Assembly (NCBI RefSeq): GCF_004000825.1
Contig: NZ_BILZ01000001.1
Span: 310,001 to 374,000 of the forward strand
DNA length: 64,000 nucleotides
From: Paenibacillus kobensis NBRC 15729
GTDB lineage: Bacteria > Bacillota > Bacilli > Paenibacillales > Paenibacillaceae
Direction: 5' to 3'
Made by a program: the position numbers and the translations under genes. The notes under the pieces were generated by a model. It did not search any database. It saw nothing but the letters and a program-made list of their open reading frames with translations, and was not told the DNA's origin. Shown piece by piece: positions 25,844-33,231 of the stretch (within the stretch, counting starts at the first letter, position 1; every line of letters begins with the position of its first letter).

Positions 25844-27445
25844 TTGAACAAATACGATGTTGTCATTATTGGCAGCGGACATAATGCTCTTATTGCTGCC
25901 GCCTATTTAACGCGCGCAGGCAGAAGCGTGCTGGTGCTCGAGAAGAATGACCGTCCCGGCGGATTCGTTCGAACGGAAGAGTTGACGCTGCCCGGCTTCA
26001 AGCATGACGTCTACTCCGCTGCTCACCCGCTGTTTCTGACAGGACCCGCTTACGCGGACTTTCGTGAAGAGCTGGAGAAACGCGGGCTCCGCTACATCAA
26101 TACGGATCTGCCGACAGGCGTCTCGATGGAAAGCGGCGAGACCGCTGTGTTCGGTCGCTCGGTCGAGGAGCTAACCGCCGAAGCAGAACGGCTCATGCCC
26201 GGTGACGGCGCCGCATTAGGGCGCATATTCGAATCTTTTGCACCATATACGGGAGACGTATTTCAATTGTTCAACTTGGATTTATCGACTCATCCTGCAT
26301 CGAATATCATTGAGAAATTACTGGGTGGCAGCGGGTCAAACAAACGGGGGTACTCCGAATTCGCAGCCTCCCTCTACTCTACCGCCCGGAATGCAGTGAG
26401 CGGGTTGAAGTCGCCCGTCACGCGCGCCATGCTCGCATCATGGGTAACGCACCTAGGACGGACGCCGGATGAGGTTGGAAGCGGCATCTGGGTTCCGCTT
26501 ACCGCGCTTGCTCTGTTGGGCGGCGGGATGCCGATTCCCGAAGGCGGCAGCGAGAAGCTTGCCGAGGCGCTGTCGAGACTCATCCAGGATCAAGGCGGCA
26601 CGATCATTACCGGTACGCAGGCCGAGCAGATTGTCGTCAAGAACGGCAAAGCCGTTGCCGTCCGAACGGCTGGCGGAGAGCAATACGAAGCGAAGCATGC
26701 CGTAATCGCATCGACCGGGCCTGATCAACTGTACTTGTCGCTGCTTGCGGAAGCCGAAGTCAGTCCCGTTATTCGCGGACAAGCGCAGCGGTTCCGATAC
26801 GGAAGAGGCTGCGTGCAGATTCATCTTGCGCTGCGCGAAGCGCCGCAGTGGCCGGATGCCCGGTTCAACCGAATCGGCCAGCCTCACTTAACCGACGGAC
26901 TCGACGGCTTCACACAGGCGATTGCGCAAGGAATGGCGGATTTGCTTCCGGCTAAACCGACTTTTACGGTCGATTGTCCGACGAATCTGGATCCGACGCG
27001 CGCCCCTGCAGGTCAGGCCATCATGCGGATTCAAGTGCTTGAAGTGCCTTGCCGTCCTCGCGGAGATGCTGCAGGGCTGATCGACGTCGGAGACGGTTCG
27101 TGGACGCCGGAACTGACTGAGCGGTTCGCGGAACGCGTCATCGCGGTCGTCGGCCAACATATTCCGAACGTACCTGACGTGATTATCGGCAAATATGTCG
27201 TCACGCCGGATACGATTGCCCGCTTCAATCCGAACTCAGGTCCTGGAGATCCATACGGCGGAGCTCACGATTTAGCGCAAAGCTACTTGTTCCGTCCTCT
27301 TCCTTCCCAACCGAGTCACCGGTCAGAAATTCCGAATGTCTACATGCTCGGCGCCGCAACTTGGCCGGGACATGGCATCAACGGCGGATCGGGGTACATC
27401 GTCGCTCAGCAGCTTCTGGCGTCTGATAAGCATGGGGCATCCTAG
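25844..27445 (+). CDS. FAD-dependent amine oxidase/phytoene-desaturase-like oxidoreductase (PYROXD2 type)
   Basis: A 533-aa protein. The TTG at 25844 is preferred because AGGAGG (25830-25835) lies 8 bases before it; the in-frame GTG at 25835 overlaps that site. The N-terminal dinucleotide fold reads YDVVIIGSGHNALIAAAYL, followed by VLVLEKNDRPGG, the glycine-rich and ribose-binding signatures of the CrtI/amine oxidase superfamily. The C-terminal FAD signature is NVYMLGAATWPGHGINGGSG (about 504-523). The layout resembles PYROXD2-like 'NAD(P)/FAD oxidoreductases' more than carotenoid desaturases, and no carotenoid gene is nearby. It follows the large cluster on the same strand after 169 bases and is closed by a terminator, so it may be the last gene of that transcript. 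Confidence 0.85.
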   Translation: MNKYDVVIIGSGHNALIAAAYLTRAGRSVLVLEKNDRPGGFVRTEELTLPGFKHDVYSAAHPLFLTGPAYADFREELEKRGLRYINTDLPTGVSMESGETAVFGRSVEELTAEAERLMPGDGAALGRIFESFAPYTGDVFQLFNLDLSTHPASNIIEKLLGGSGSNKRGYSEFAASLYSTARNAVSGLKSPVTRAMLASWVTHLGRTPDEVGSGIWVPLTALALLGGGMPIPEGGSEKLAEALSRLIQDQGGTIITGTQAEQIVVKNGKAVAVRTAGGEQYEAKHAVIASTGPDQLYLSLLAEAEVSPVIRGQAQRFRYGRGCVQIHLALREAPQWPDARFNRIGQPHLTDGLDGFTQAIAQGMADLLPAKPTFTVDCPTNLDPTRAPAGQAIMRIQVLEVPCRPRGDAAGLIDVGDGSWTPELTERFAERVIAVVGQHIPNVPDVIIGKYVVTPDTIARFNPNSGPGDPYGGAHDLAQSYLFRPLPSQPSHRSEIPNVYMLGAATWPGHGINGGSGYIVAQQLLASDKHGAS

Positions 27446-27490
27446 TTGAATCGAACGTAATTCATCAGTAATCGTTCAGTCATATAAAGA

Positions 27491-27530
27491 TCAAGGAGGT
27501 GCTCGTTAAGAGACACCTCCTTGATTTTTC
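27491..27530 (+). terminator. Rho-independent terminator after the flavoprotein gene
   Basis: The 11-base stem TCAAGGAGGTG / CACCTCCTTGA (27491-27501 with 27514-27524) is followed by TTTTTC. It ends the plus-strand transcript of the large cluster or of the flavoprotein gene alone. Confidence 0.85.
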
Positions 27531-27585
27531 TGCTTAATAGTTCAGACCAGCACCTTTGGTCCCTTATATTTGTGCGCTTATTTCA

Positions 27586-28044
27586 TCAATCCGATCCTAA
27601 TTCTTTATACATAAAGATAAGCCGATCGATTTCCTCGAATCCTTGTTTTTTATAAAATGATTCCGCCGGAATGCCTTTGTTCGTTAACAACGTGAACCGA
27701 ACGATCCCTTCCTTGCTAACGATATCCGCCAATTCTTTCAGCAAAGCAGCACCTATACCGCTTCTCTGAAGATCGGTGTTCACGCACATTTCATGGATAA
27801 AAAGCTCATCGCCGTCCCACCATCTTTTGCGAATCCCGAATATAAATCCTTGAATGCATGAAGATTCATCTTCGGCGATAACACCATTAAATCCGGGCGA
27901 AAGGATATAATCATTCAAGTATTGCTCCGCATGTTCCTTTGACCAGTTATCATTCCATGGCTCCTGGTTGAACACTTTAATAAACAATTCCACAACGTTC
28001 TGCAAATCGTCTTGCGTTGCTGGCCGTATATTCAGTTGTCTCAT
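27586..28044 (-). CDS. GNAT-family N-acetyltransferase
   Basis: A 152-aa GNAT protein. The acetyl-CoA pyrophosphate-binding loop is QRSGIGAALL (motif A, about residues 93-105), preceded by the beta strand FIHEMCVN; the C-terminal strand pattern with SFYKKQGFEEIDR is typical. ATG at 28044 follows AAGGGG. The substrate is unknown; 'YKKQGF' families acetylate small amines or protein N-termini. It is monocistronic and convergent with the flavoprotein gene. Confidence 0.85.
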   Translation of the reverse strand: MRQLNIRPATQDDLQNVVELFIKVFNQEPWNDNWSKEHAEQYLNDYILSPGFNGVIAEDESSCIQGFIFGIRKRWWDGDELFIHEMCVNTDLQRSGIGAALLKELADIVSKEGIVRFTLLTNKGIPAESFYKKQGFEEIDRLIFMYKELGSD

Positions 28045-28151
28045 TTTCTCTACCCCTTCTTAGTCACGTCTTTTTACTACTTTTCAAGTAATAGATATAG
28101 CATTCACATCATAACTATGGAGAGGTGTACTTTGAAGAGAGGTGGTTGCGA

Positions 28152-28967
28152 ATGAACGCCTTTGTCGCTCGTTCTCTTGAGGAAATCCGTTTTTGGTCAA
28201 GAATTATGAAAGAGCATTCACTATTCTTAAAGCTCGGATTCCGATGTGAGGATACGCAATTAATCCAAGAGGCGAATGCCTTTTACGCGTTGTTCGAACA
28301 GATTGAAGCGAAGGCGCATGCTTATCAAGCGAATACGGCCCCCGAGACCATTAGGCAGTTCAATATTGAAGTTTATACGGCCGCATCTCATATATGGGTG
28401 TTCAAACGCAAAGTGCTCGGCTTGATATTGTCTTGCAAGCTTCCAGGGGCGAACAACTTCCCGTTATTAGTGGATCATACAAGCCGAGAAGCGAATTATT
28501 TCCGGAACCGCCTTGCCCAGCTGAATAATGGCCAACTAGAGCCGCTCGCGGATGCCATAATCGATGAGAATGTATTCTTCTTAAAAATAATGGCCGATCA
28601 TGCCAAATTTATCGGGCATCTCCTGGACCCGTCTGAGCGCAAACTGGTTGAGCAATCCCGGGAGTTCAGCCACGACTTCGATCAGTTGCTGTGGCAGGCC
28701 CAGGATCTCAGTTCGATGCGGCCGCAGTCGCAAACCCGCCCGTTGCTTGGCCAGTTCCTCGACCAGAACCGCGTATCTGTGGCGAGTCTGCGCGACTTCA
28801 AGAAAACGGCTCGAGATCTTATCAATGCTTGCCGAATCAAGAGCATCATCCATCCGTTGCTTGCCGATCATGTATACCGCGAAGCCGAGCGTTTCCTCGC
28901 TATTATCGATATGTTCGAGAATTCCTTGAAAGGGAACGCGCCGCTTAACCAGGTTGCTTGGCACTGA
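28152..28967 (+). CDS. DUF2935 ferritin-like helical protein
   Basis: A 271-aa protein. ATG at 28152 is chosen because AGAGGTGG precedes it by 7 bases; a GTG at 28125 is possible but has no site. The N-terminus FVARSLEEIRFWSRIMKEHSL and the repeated 'E...W...M.EH' pattern (a second copy around DEN.FFLKIMADHAKFIGH, about residues 140-160) identify DUF2935, two tandem four-helix bundles with conserved Glu/His that could bind a metal. Family function is not established; members are common in spore-forming Firmicutes. The gene stands alone and is followed by a terminator. Confidence 0.85.
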   Translation: MNAFVARSLEEIRFWSRIMKEHSLFLKLGFRCEDTQLIQEANAFYALFEQIEAKAHAYQANTAPETIRQFNIEVYTAASHIWVFKRKVLGLILSCKLPGANNFPLLVDHTSREANYFRNRLAQLNNGQLEPLADAIIDENVFFLKIMADHAKFIGHLLDPSERKLVEQSREFSHDFDQLLWQAQDLSSMRPQSQTRPLLGQFLDQNRVSVASLRDFKKTARDLINACRIKSIIHPLLADHVYREAERFLAIIDMFENSLKGNAPLNQVAWH

Positions 28968-29052
28968 CCTGCCTGGATTTATCGTTCTAGTCGATCAAGG
29001 CAAATTATCACACTCCATCTGTGTCCTTCAAGATTGCCAACATATTCAAAAT

Positions 29053-29085
29053 AAAAGAACGACCTCATACGGGCGTTCTTTTTCA
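29053..29085 (+). terminator. Terminator after the DUF2935 gene
   Basis: A perfect 9-base stem AAAAGAACG / CGTTCTTTT (29053-29061 with 29074-29082) is followed by further Ts. It may also serve the convergent small gene at 29125-29319 on the other strand. Confidence 0.8.
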
Positions 29086-29124
29086 TTGGCCGATTATGCG
29101 GTACTTTTCCATGGCTCTGACCGT

Positions 29125-29319
29125 TCAAACGCCCTCTGCAATAATGCTGCTCAATAATTCGATACTCTCGACATCTTTGGGCCGCAGGCTGCGACCGATA
29201 TGCTCGTATACTTGCTTCTCTTCCAGTAGCTGACCGCCCATTGAGGCGAATATCGCATTCATCTCTCGAACTACATTCAATTGAGAAATCGTCTGTTCGT
29301 TAAAAGCCGGTTTGAGCAT
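29125..29319 (-). CDS. Small hypothetical helical protein (64 aa)
   Basis: A 64-aa, mainly helical product with a good start (GGCGGAG six to seven bases before ATG at 29319). I do not recognise it. No signal peptide or Cys motif. It faces the DUF2935 gene and shares the terminator region with it. It may be a regulatory or structural small protein; the clear ribosome site is the main support for it being real. Confidence 0.5.
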   Translation of the reverse strand: MLKPAFNEQTISQLNVVREMNAIFASMGGQLLEEKQVYEHIGRSLRPKDVESIELLSSIIAEGV

Positions 29320-29530
29320 ATATATCTCCGCCTTTTGTCTTTTGTAGTAAGATCAGTAATTAGAATTGTCTATTAGTTTACATAATATTATTTACGTAAC
29401 CAAGTCAAAAGAGTCATGGTGTTTTCAAACATACCAAGGAAAATTTTACTACGCCTCTATCTCAGATCCTATGTAAAATCCAAATCAGGCCGTATCGGAG
29501 CGAGTCCGAAACGACCTTGGTGTTAAGCCT

Positions 29531-29800
29531 CTATTTAGGTTTGGTATAGACGATTTTTTTAATGCTGTCGCAGGACAGATAGTATCGCTCCATCAACTGC
29601 GGTATCGTTGCGCCTTGGGCAAATTGTTGGCGAATATCGACATTACGAAGCTGGATGAGTCTCCTGCCTCCTGTATTCTCTCCCCATCCCTTGCGCGTTC
29701 CTTCGCACTTCGGCACGTAGATCATGCCGCCGTTCACGTACTTCTGCACTTCTTTAAGCAGTTCCTCTGGCAGGATCATATCCGCGTTCATATATTTCAT
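29531..29800 (-). CDS. CD3324-family / Mor-like small DNA-binding protein
   Basis: An 89-aa protein. ATG at 29800 follows AAGGAG. The N-terminal ADMILPEELLKEVQKYVNGG and GGMIYVPK are the marks of the CD3324 family, relatives of the Mor/C activator fold. The C-terminal QFAQGATIPQLMERYYLS followed by SIKKIVY is a helix-turn-helix. It probably acts as a small transcription regulator; targets are unknown. Upstream, on the same strand, lies a 16-codon ORF with a strong ribosome site and a hairpin (29906-29957), which may control it. Confidence 0.75.
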   Translation of the reverse strand: MKYMNADMILPEELLKEVQKYVNGGMIYVPKCEGTRKGWGENTGGRRLIQLRNVDIRQQFAQGATIPQLMERYYLSCDSIKKIVYTKPK

Positions 29801-29905
29801 GTTCGACTCTACTCCTTAAAATAGATTTCATCTCAAGGCAGCAAAGTCTCCCACTATAAACTGATTCACCATTAAGGATAAGGCGGTTACATTAAATCAT
29901 GGTAT

Positions 29906-29957
29906 AGCTCTATGCAAACAACCGCCGAAGTCTATAGTGTAGACTTTGCATAGAGCT
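29906..29957 (-). promoter_or_regulatory. Long hairpin in the leader of the CD3324-like gene
   Basis: A perfect 13-base inverted repeat AGCTCTATGCAAA / TTTGCATAGAGCT (29906-29918 with 29945-29957) encloses a second small hairpin AGTCTA / TAGACT (929-934 with 940-945 of the same kilobase). On the minus strand it overlaps the end of the 16-codon ORF and lies about 105 bases before the start at 29800. No T-run follows, so an attenuator or translational switch is more likely than a plain terminator. Confidence 0.55.
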
Positions 29958-29982
29958 GCGTGCCGCGATCGTAGTTCTTCAT
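29932..29982 (-). CDS. Possible 16-residue leader peptide or small protein
   Basis: The ORF MKNYDRGTQLYAKSTL starts at ATG 29982, preceded by TAGGAGGTGACGACC, one of the best ribosome sites in the window, and stops at TAG (29932-29934). Its last six codons lie in the arm and inner loop of the hairpin at 29906-29957, so a ribosome reaching the stop would disrupt the fold. It resembles a leader peptide before the CD3324-like gene (inference). Alternatively it is the remnant of a longer small gene interrupted by the inverted repeat. Confidence 0.45.
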   Translation of the reverse strand: MKNYDRGTQLYAKSTL

Positions 29983-30058
29983 GGTCGTCACCTCCTAAAT
30001 GGCATAAGTGTATCCCAAAATAATCCACTCGTCTATACAATTATTCCCTGCCCTGCCT

Positions 30059-30559
30059 CTAATGCCAATTCTCAAAACATAGAACCCGAGTAACGATTAA
30101 TAGATCAAGGTCCGGCGATTGTGAAGCCTCCAATGCACTTGACTTCGCATCCGCCAGACTATTCCAGGTAATGTCCGAGTAGGCCCATCCTTCATTTCGG
30201 CTCATTTGGTTAAGGCTAGCCTTGTATTTCGGAAAAGATATTGGCCGGTTGCTGTACACACAATATCTCGACCTTTCAGGCCTGTTAAAGTTAGCTTGGA
30301 TCCGCGCATCTTCTGTTGGTTCGTTTTCTAATAAAATCTCACCGTTTCGCACGAACACAAGTCTTTCAAGTACCAGTATGGCCTTGTACCCCATTGGAAT
30401 GTTCGTTTTAATCCACTCATTATGATAAGGCTCCCGGAATGCTTCCAGATTGTCCGTGGCATAAGACAGTCCGGAGGCCTCTAGAAAAAACCTTTCCTTC
30501 GACAATTCGAGCGGATGCTGCGAGGCAAATAGCGGGTAATGGTATCTAATTGGTGTCAT
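30059..30559 (-). CDS. Hypothetical protein (166 aa)
   Basis: A 166-aa soluble protein that I do not recognise. ATG at 30559 is preceded by GGGGAG at about 6 bases. The central strand YKAILVLERLVFVRNGEIL and the C-terminal DLLIVTRVLCFENWH suggest an alpha/beta fold. There is no signal, membrane segment or catalytic motif. It is monocistronic, downstream of the LPMO terminator on the same strand, so it needs its own promoter. Confidence 0.6.
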   Translation of the reverse strand: MTPIRYHYPLFASQHPLELSKERFFLEASGLSYATDNLEAFREPYHNEWIKTNIPMGYKAILVLERLVFVRNGEILLENEPTEDARIQANFNRPERSRYCVYSNRPISFPKYKASLNQMSRNEGWAYSDITWNSLADAKSSALEASQSPDLDLLIVTRVLCFENWH

Positions 30560-30652
30560 ATTGAGCTCCCCAAGCGCATCGATATCAGATTCGACAAATT
30601 AGACGACATTATATGGGAAAAGTTGCGGTTTCACCCTAATCAGATCATTACA

Positions 30653-30681
30653 AAAAAAGGCGCCATGTAGGCGCCTTTTTT
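30653..30681 (-). terminator. Terminator after the LPMO gene
   Basis: The 12-base stem AAAAAAGGCGCC / GGCGCCTTTTTT (30653-30664 with 30670-30681) has T-runs on both strands; it ends the minus-strand LPMO transcript 22 bases past its stop. Confidence 0.9.
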
Positions 30682-30702
30682 CATTGAATCAAATCTTTCA
30701 TA

Positions 30703-32820
30703 TTAAGGCGTCGTACCCCAGACCAACGTTCCGCCCTGAGTCGCCGTTACTTTGTTCCAGTCCGCGTAAGCGGTTTTCGTGCCGTCGTAGGAGTAGTCGT
30801 TGCTCTCATTGAAGTTGGACCAGTCCGCTTTGGCCAGACGCACTTGGATGTCGCCGCTCTGACCGCCAGCTGCGATAGAGCCGGAGGTGAAGCTGATCTC
30901 TACGTACGTGTCCGCGTTCGTTCCAGTTGCCGTGCCGACCGTCACCTTCACGTTCGAATTGCCCACTTGCGCCCAGTCGATGAAGGCGTTCACGTTCGAG
31001 CTGCTGTCCTTCGTGAAGTAGTAACGGATTTTCACCGTCGTAAGATCGAGAGCGCTAGTGCCGGTGTTCTTGATGTTGAAATGCGCTTTGATCTGGTTGT
31101 CGGAAGCATTCGTATCGCCTGTTTTGTACTGAACAACGAGGCTGCTCGGCGTTGTCGTTCCGCCCGCTGGCGTTGCGCTTGCTTGAGCCGAGTTCGCACT
31201 GCTGCCGTTGCTGTTGGATGCACTCACGACGTAATAGTACGTCGTTCCATTCGTCAAGCCCGTATTCGTGTAGCTGTTCGTCGTGACCGTAGCGATGTTC
31301 GTATAAGGACCGCCCGTCGTCGTAGCGCGCTTCACCGTGTAGCTCGTCGCATCAGCCGAAGCTGCCCAAGTGAGTGCGACTTGCGCGTTGCCTGCCGTTG
31401 CAGTAATGCTTGCCGGCGCTGCCGGCGGGTTCATCGTTACGCCAGCCGTCGGTGTTCCGCTTGCTTGAGCCGAGTTGGCGCTGGAGCCGCCTGTGTTAGA
31501 TGCGCTTACGACATAGTAGTACGTCGTGCCGTTCGTGAGACTCATATCCGTGTAGCTATTCGTCGTGACGTTCGCGATGTTCGTGTAAGGACCACCGGTA
31601 GTCGTCGCACGTTTTACGGTGTAGCTCGTTGCGCCAGTCGATGCGCTCCAAGAAAGCATAACGTGCCCGTCCATGCCTATCGCCGTGAGACCTGTCGGCG
31701 CTGCCGGCGGCTGCGTTGTCGTCGATCCGGCAGGCGTTGCGCTTGCTTGCGTCGAGTTCGCGCTGCTGCCTGCGCTGTTAGTAGCGCTTACAACGAAATA
31801 GTACGTCGTACCGTTCGTCAGACCCGTATTGACGTAGCTCGACGCCGTTACATTGGTAGCGACGTTCGTATAAGGACCGCCACTGGTCGTTGCGCGTTTC
31901 ACCGTGTAGCTCGTCGCGCCGGACGATGGCGACCAAGCAAGCGACACTTGGCCGTTGCCAGCCGTAGCCGTCAGTCCCGCTGGAGCGGCTGGCGCAGTCG
32001 TCGTTCCGCCAACTGGACCCACTTGCTTCCATACGCTGTTCACGCCAGGCTCTTGACCGGACGTGTAATATTGAGCTTGCCAAATATATCCGTTCCACAC
32101 GACCTGCTCACCGGCATTATATGGACGGATCGAGCTCCAGTCGCGGATATTGCCGAACCGGTTCGGATCGCCCGGGAAGCCTGCCGGCGGTGTAGATGGC
32201 AGCGAAGCGTTCTTCGTGAGGTTCACGTCGATCGCTTGATAGAAAGCGTTGACCGTATCGAAAATATCCCAAACGCCGATGATGACATGGTAGCCTTCCC
32301 GGTCGTTCGGGATGTAGCAATCGTTGAGAACGTCCATTGGAGGAATGGCACCGTTGTCTTCATAACGGCAGAACAGCTCCAGATCATCGCGGCCGATAGG
32401 CTTGTTCGGATCCCAGCCCGGCTTCGTAATATAGTAGTCCCAACGGTTCGTGCTGTGGTTGGCGACCATTTTCCAATGGAATGTGTATGGTCCGCCTGTC
32501 ATGTTGACCTTCGTCCAACGAGTTGCGGATTGTTCGAACAGCGGGGCGTACTTGCCGCCGCCTGTAATCTCGCCGTCGGGTACACCTATCTCAGGGAAGT
32601 CGCCGCGGCCTTCTACGCTCCACGGCTCATACTGAACGGCGCCGCAATTCGTGTTCTGTCCCGTATTACATAATCCCGCCCGGCTTTCGTTAATCCAGCC
32701 GTGTGCCGATGCCCGGTTCGCGAACACCAGCGAGCAAGCCAGAATCAATAGCAGCGCGCCCGTGCCAACCAATAGCTTCGTTCTGGACGGCTGCAGCTTC
32801 AATGAATATTGAAGCGTCAT
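30703..32820 (-). CDS. Secreted AA10 lytic polysaccharide monooxygenase with CBM5/12, three FnIII and a CBM3 module
   Basis: A 705-aa protein. ATG at 32820 is chosen (GAGGAG upstream, and the signal peptide begins there); a start at 32982 would add 54 residues before the signal. A signal peptide ends ...FANRASA, leaving His40 as the first mature residue; with H122 (in VANHSTNRWDYYITK) it forms the copper histidine brace of AA10 LPMOs. Modules: AA10 (40-235), a chitin-binding CBM5/12 type (about 240-285, with W at VVWNGYIWQAQYY), three near-identical FnIII repeats (about 292-550), then a CBM3-type domain (from QYKTGDTNASDNQIKAHF). It oxidatively cuts crystalline chitin, possibly cellulose given the CBM3. 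The gene is single, with its own terminator. Confidence 0.95.
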   Translation of the reverse strand: MTLQYSLKLQPSRTKLLVGTGALLLILACSLVFANRASAHGWINESRAGLCNTGQNTNCGAVQYEPWSVEGRGDFPEIGVPDGEITGGGKYAPLFEQSATRWTKVNMTGGPYTFHWKMVANHSTNRWDYYITKPGWDPNKPIGRDDLELFCRYEDNGAIPPMDVLNDCYIPNDREGYHVIIGVWDIFDTVNAFYQAIDVNLTKNASLPSTPPAGFPGDPNRFGNIRDWSSIRPYNAGEQVVWNGYIWQAQYYTSGQEPGVNSVWKQVGPVGGTTTAPAAPAGLTATAGNGQVSLAWSPSSGATSYTVKRATTSGGPYTNVATNVTASSYVNTGLTNGTTYYFVVSATNSAGSSANSTQASATPAGSTTTQPPAAPTGLTAIGMDGHVMLSWSASTGATSYTVKRATTTGGPYTNIANVTTNSYTDMSLTNGTTYYYVVSASNTGGSSANSAQASGTPTAGVTMNPPAAPASITATAGNAQVALTWAASADATSYTVKRATTTGGPYTNIATVTTNSYTNTGLTNGTTYYYVVSASNSNGSSANSAQASATPAGGTTTPSSLVVQYKTGDTNASDNQIKAHFNIKNTGTSALDLTTVKIRYYFTKDSSSNVNAFIDWAQVGNSNVKVTVGTATGTNADTYVEISFTSGSIAAGGQSGDIQVRLAKADWSNFNESNDYSYDGTKTAYADWNKVTATQGGTLVWGTTP

Positions 32821-33068
32821 GAATAACTCCTCCTCATTTTTCAAGTTTTGAAAACGTTGGTTCTTTCTCCCTACATGCAGCTTACGAAATAACTCACCTC
32901 CTTTCAGAGTCCAAATGATTAAAGCTAAGGCGAAAGCGGCGATTCGGCATGATTTGGTTGGAATAGATACGGCGAAGCGCAAGAATTGTAATCTTTTCGC
33001 GGTTGGTGGAACGCAGAGGAATAACTCTAGTCATATTTTACACAGTTGGACTGTCATCGCATTGTTCC

Positions 33069-33081
33069 TTTGGTAACCAAA
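33069..33081. promoter_or_regulatory. 13-base palindrome upstream of the LPMO gene
   Basis: TTTGGT-A-ACCAAA is a perfect dyad 249 bases before the LPMO start. It lies in the 410-base gap (32821-33231), which otherwise holds the LPMO leader and the terminator of the pentapeptide operon. It is a candidate operator; the regulator is unknown. Confidence 0.3.
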
Positions 33082-33120
33082 TCCTTGTTGCGAAATGCAC
33101 TATATATTGGTAAGCGACTG

Positions 33121-33156
33121 AATAAAAGAAAAAGAGCAGCCGAATCGGTCTGCTCT
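33121..33156 (-). terminator. Terminator after the pentapeptide-repeat gene
   Basis: The stem AGAGCAGCCGA / TCGGTCTGCTCT (33133-33143 with 33145-33156, one bulge) is followed on the minus strand by TTTTTCTTTTATT. It closes the two-gene operon 76 bases past the stop. Confidence 0.8.
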
Positions 33157-33231
33157 GGATGGATCCATATAGAAGTCCTTACATAGCCTATCGCTAGCAC
33201 TTTTCTTTCGCATCAACGTCTCATTCCATTG

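Noticed and set aside
25844-27445. Carotenoid desaturase (crtI)
   Set aside because: The fold is related, but no phytoene synthase or other carotenoid gene is nearby and the sequence resembles PYROXD2-like oxidoreductases more closely.
30844-32673. 609-codon plus-strand open frame opposite the LPMO gene
   Set aside because: Arg/Cys-rich translation with no fold, exactly antisense to the repetitive FnIII/CBM region; an artefact of the codon composition of the real gene.
32849-32862. Possible CcpA (cre) site TGAAAACGTTGGTT in the LPMO leader
   Set aside because: Only the first half fits the consensus; the second half lacks the conserved CA, so catabolite control is not supported by this sequence.
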